Origin: Deltaproteobacteria bacterium
Lineage (GTDB): Bacteria; Desulfobacterota; Desulfobulbia; Desulfobulbales; Desulfobulbaceae
NCBI GenBank assembly: GCA_024277485.1
Contig: JAJRVA010000218.1
Coordinates: 1 to 5,951, forward strand
Direction of reading: 5' to 3'
DNA: 5,951 nucleotides
Below are positions 5,099-5,951 of the stretch, one piece after another. The translations under genes and the position numbers were made by a program. The notes under the pieces were generated by a model. The model was not told where the DNA came from. It saw only the letters and a program-made list of their open reading frames with translations, and did not search any database. Numbering within the stretch: the first letter of the stretch is position 1; every line of letters begins with the position of its first letter.

Positions 5099-5951
5099 AT
5101 GGAAGAAATTGAAATTCAGGAACAGGGTGAACTCGTTGCAGGTCTTGACATAGGCACGACCAAGATATGTGCCATTATCGGAGAGGTCTTTGATGATCAT
5201 GTCGATGTCATCGGAGTGGGTACGGTCGCGTCGACCGGAATGCGGCAGGGGGTTGTCGTCAACATAGAATCGACAGTCAAGGGTATCCGCGAGGCCATCA
5301 CTGCTGCCGAGGAGATGGCCGGCTGTGATATTGAGACCGTGTACGTGGGGATTGCCGGTAATCACATCAAGGGATTTAACAGCCCCGGGATCATAGCGAT
5401 AAACAACCAGGAGATAAAACAGAAGGATATTGAAGCGGTCATCCAGGCGGCCCAGACAGTCAAGATATCCGACAACCAGAAAATTATCCATGTCCTGCCC
5501 CAGGAATACATGGTTGACGACCATACCGGCATCCAGAATCCCCTGGGGATGACCGGGGTACGGATGGTCACCAACGTGCATATCGTCACCGCTGATGTAA
5601 CTTCGCTGCATAACCTGCTGGTGAGCTGCAACCGGGGCGGCCTTCAGGTTGCGGAAATTGTGCTGGAGTCGGTTGCCTCATCGCGGACAGTGCTCAGCAA
5701 GGATGAAATGGAACTGGGAGTGGCCCTGGTCGACATCGGCGGAGGAACAACTGACCTGGCCATATTCTGCAACGGCACCATCAAGCATACCTGGGAGCTT
5801 GCCCTGGGGGGCAACAGTCTGACCAGTGATCTTTCCGTGGGTTTACGGACCCCCATGCAGGAGGCGGAAAAACTAAAATACCTGTATGGATCGGCCCTGT
5901 CCTCCATGATCAAGGAGAATTACGTGGTCGAGGTGCCGACTGTGGGAGACC
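5099..5951 (+). CDS. ftsA: FtsA, actin-like cell-division protein, N-terminal part (3' partial)
   Basis: Cytoplasmic actin-fold ATPase that tethers FtsZ to the membrane and recruits later division proteins. The first 284 residues are present and the frame stays open to the window edge. Seen in order are the phosphate-1 motif GLDIGTTK (15-22), GVGTVASTGMRQGVVVNIEST (39-59), VGIAGNHIKGFNSPG (83-97) leading into the FtsA-specific 1C domain, VLPQEYMVDD (132-141), the second phosphate motif DIGGGTTDLAIF (212-223) and LALGGNSLTSDLSVGLRTP (234-252). The adenosine motif and the C-terminal membrane-targeting helix lie beyond the window. The ATG at 5099 is the only suitable start. Its SD is poor: AAGAGAAG ends 4 bases upstream, and the better AGGAG (5076-5080) is 18 bases away. 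The gap and promoter upstream suggest control separate from ftsQ. ftsZ would be expected next. The sequence resembles FtsA of Geobacter and relatives as I recall it. Confidence 0.96.
   Translation, partial: MEEIEIQEQGELVAGLDIGTTKICAIIGEVFDDHVDVIGVGTVASTGMRQGVVVNIESTVKGIREAITAAEEMAGCDIETVYVGIAGNHIKGFNSPGIIAINNQEIKQKDIEAVIQAAQTVKISDNQKIIHVLPQEYMVDDHTGIQNPLGMTGVRMVTNVHIVTADVTSLHNLLVSCNRGGLQVAEIVLESVASSRTVLSKDEMELGVALVDIGGGTTDLAIFCNGTIKHTWELALGGNSLTSDLSVGLRTPMQEAEKLKYLYGSALSSMIKENYVVEVPTVGD

Noticed and set aside
4819..5112. 97-codon + strand frame running from inside ftsQ through the gap into ftsA
   Set aside because: It starts within ftsQ without an SD, overlaps the ftsA start and has no motif. 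The gap is better explained as regulatory.
5066..5631. - strand frames opposite ftsA
   Set aside because: The sense strand encodes unmistakable FtsA motifs. The antisense frames have no supporting features.
1..5951. Mobile elements, CRISPR arrays, tRNA or rRNA genes
   Set aside because: No transposase-like protein, spaced direct-repeat array or conserved RNA gene sequence was seen. The window is a conserved core operon.

Overview
The window is a stretch of a bacterial division and cell-wall (dcw) cluster, all on the + strand. In order it holds the 3' end of murD, a tiny cysteine-rich ORF, murG, murC, murB, ftsQ, a non-coding gap of about 230 bases, and the 5' part of ftsA, which runs off the right edge. 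The enzymes cover D-Glu addition to UDP-MurNAc-Ala (MurD), lipid II formation (MurG), L-Ala addition (MurC) and UDP-MurNAc synthesis (MurB). FtsQ and FtsA are divisome proteins. The organism is a Gram-negative-type bacterium with moderately high GC. FtsA resembles sequences I associate with Desulfobacterota (the former Deltaproteobacteria), and the small ORF has a CxxC...SHxxCPxC signature that I associate with signalling proteins of that group. This placement is inference from remembered family features, not from a search.

Layout: murD ends at 236 and a 67-68 aa protein with two Cys pairs follows (241-447). This is where ftsW sits in most murD-ftsW-murG clusters, so ftsW is missing from its usual slot. 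murG (451-1554) and murC (1564-2955) are 9 bases apart. murC and murB (to 3914) overlap or nearly abut, depending on the murB start. ftsQ (3939-4871) has its own good ribosome-binding site. The tight spacing up to ftsQ implies a single transcript with translational coupling.

The gap at 4872-5098 breaks this pattern. It contains a long imperfect hairpin, a short GC-rich hairpin and a good sigma-70-like promoter (TTGACG / TATATT with a TGG extended -10). It probably lets ftsA, and presumably a downstream ftsZ outside the window, be expressed separately from the mur genes.

The points most worth a second look are the Cys-rich small protein in place of ftsW, the strong Shine-Dalgarno that serves an out-of-frame ATG just before murG, the 9-G run inside the murG glycine loop, and paired alternative hairpins around the murG stop and murC start. 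I see no mobile element, tRNA, rRNA, CRISPR array or convincing intrinsic terminator, and no wholly unknown multi-gene system. Apart from these points this is a conserved core locus.
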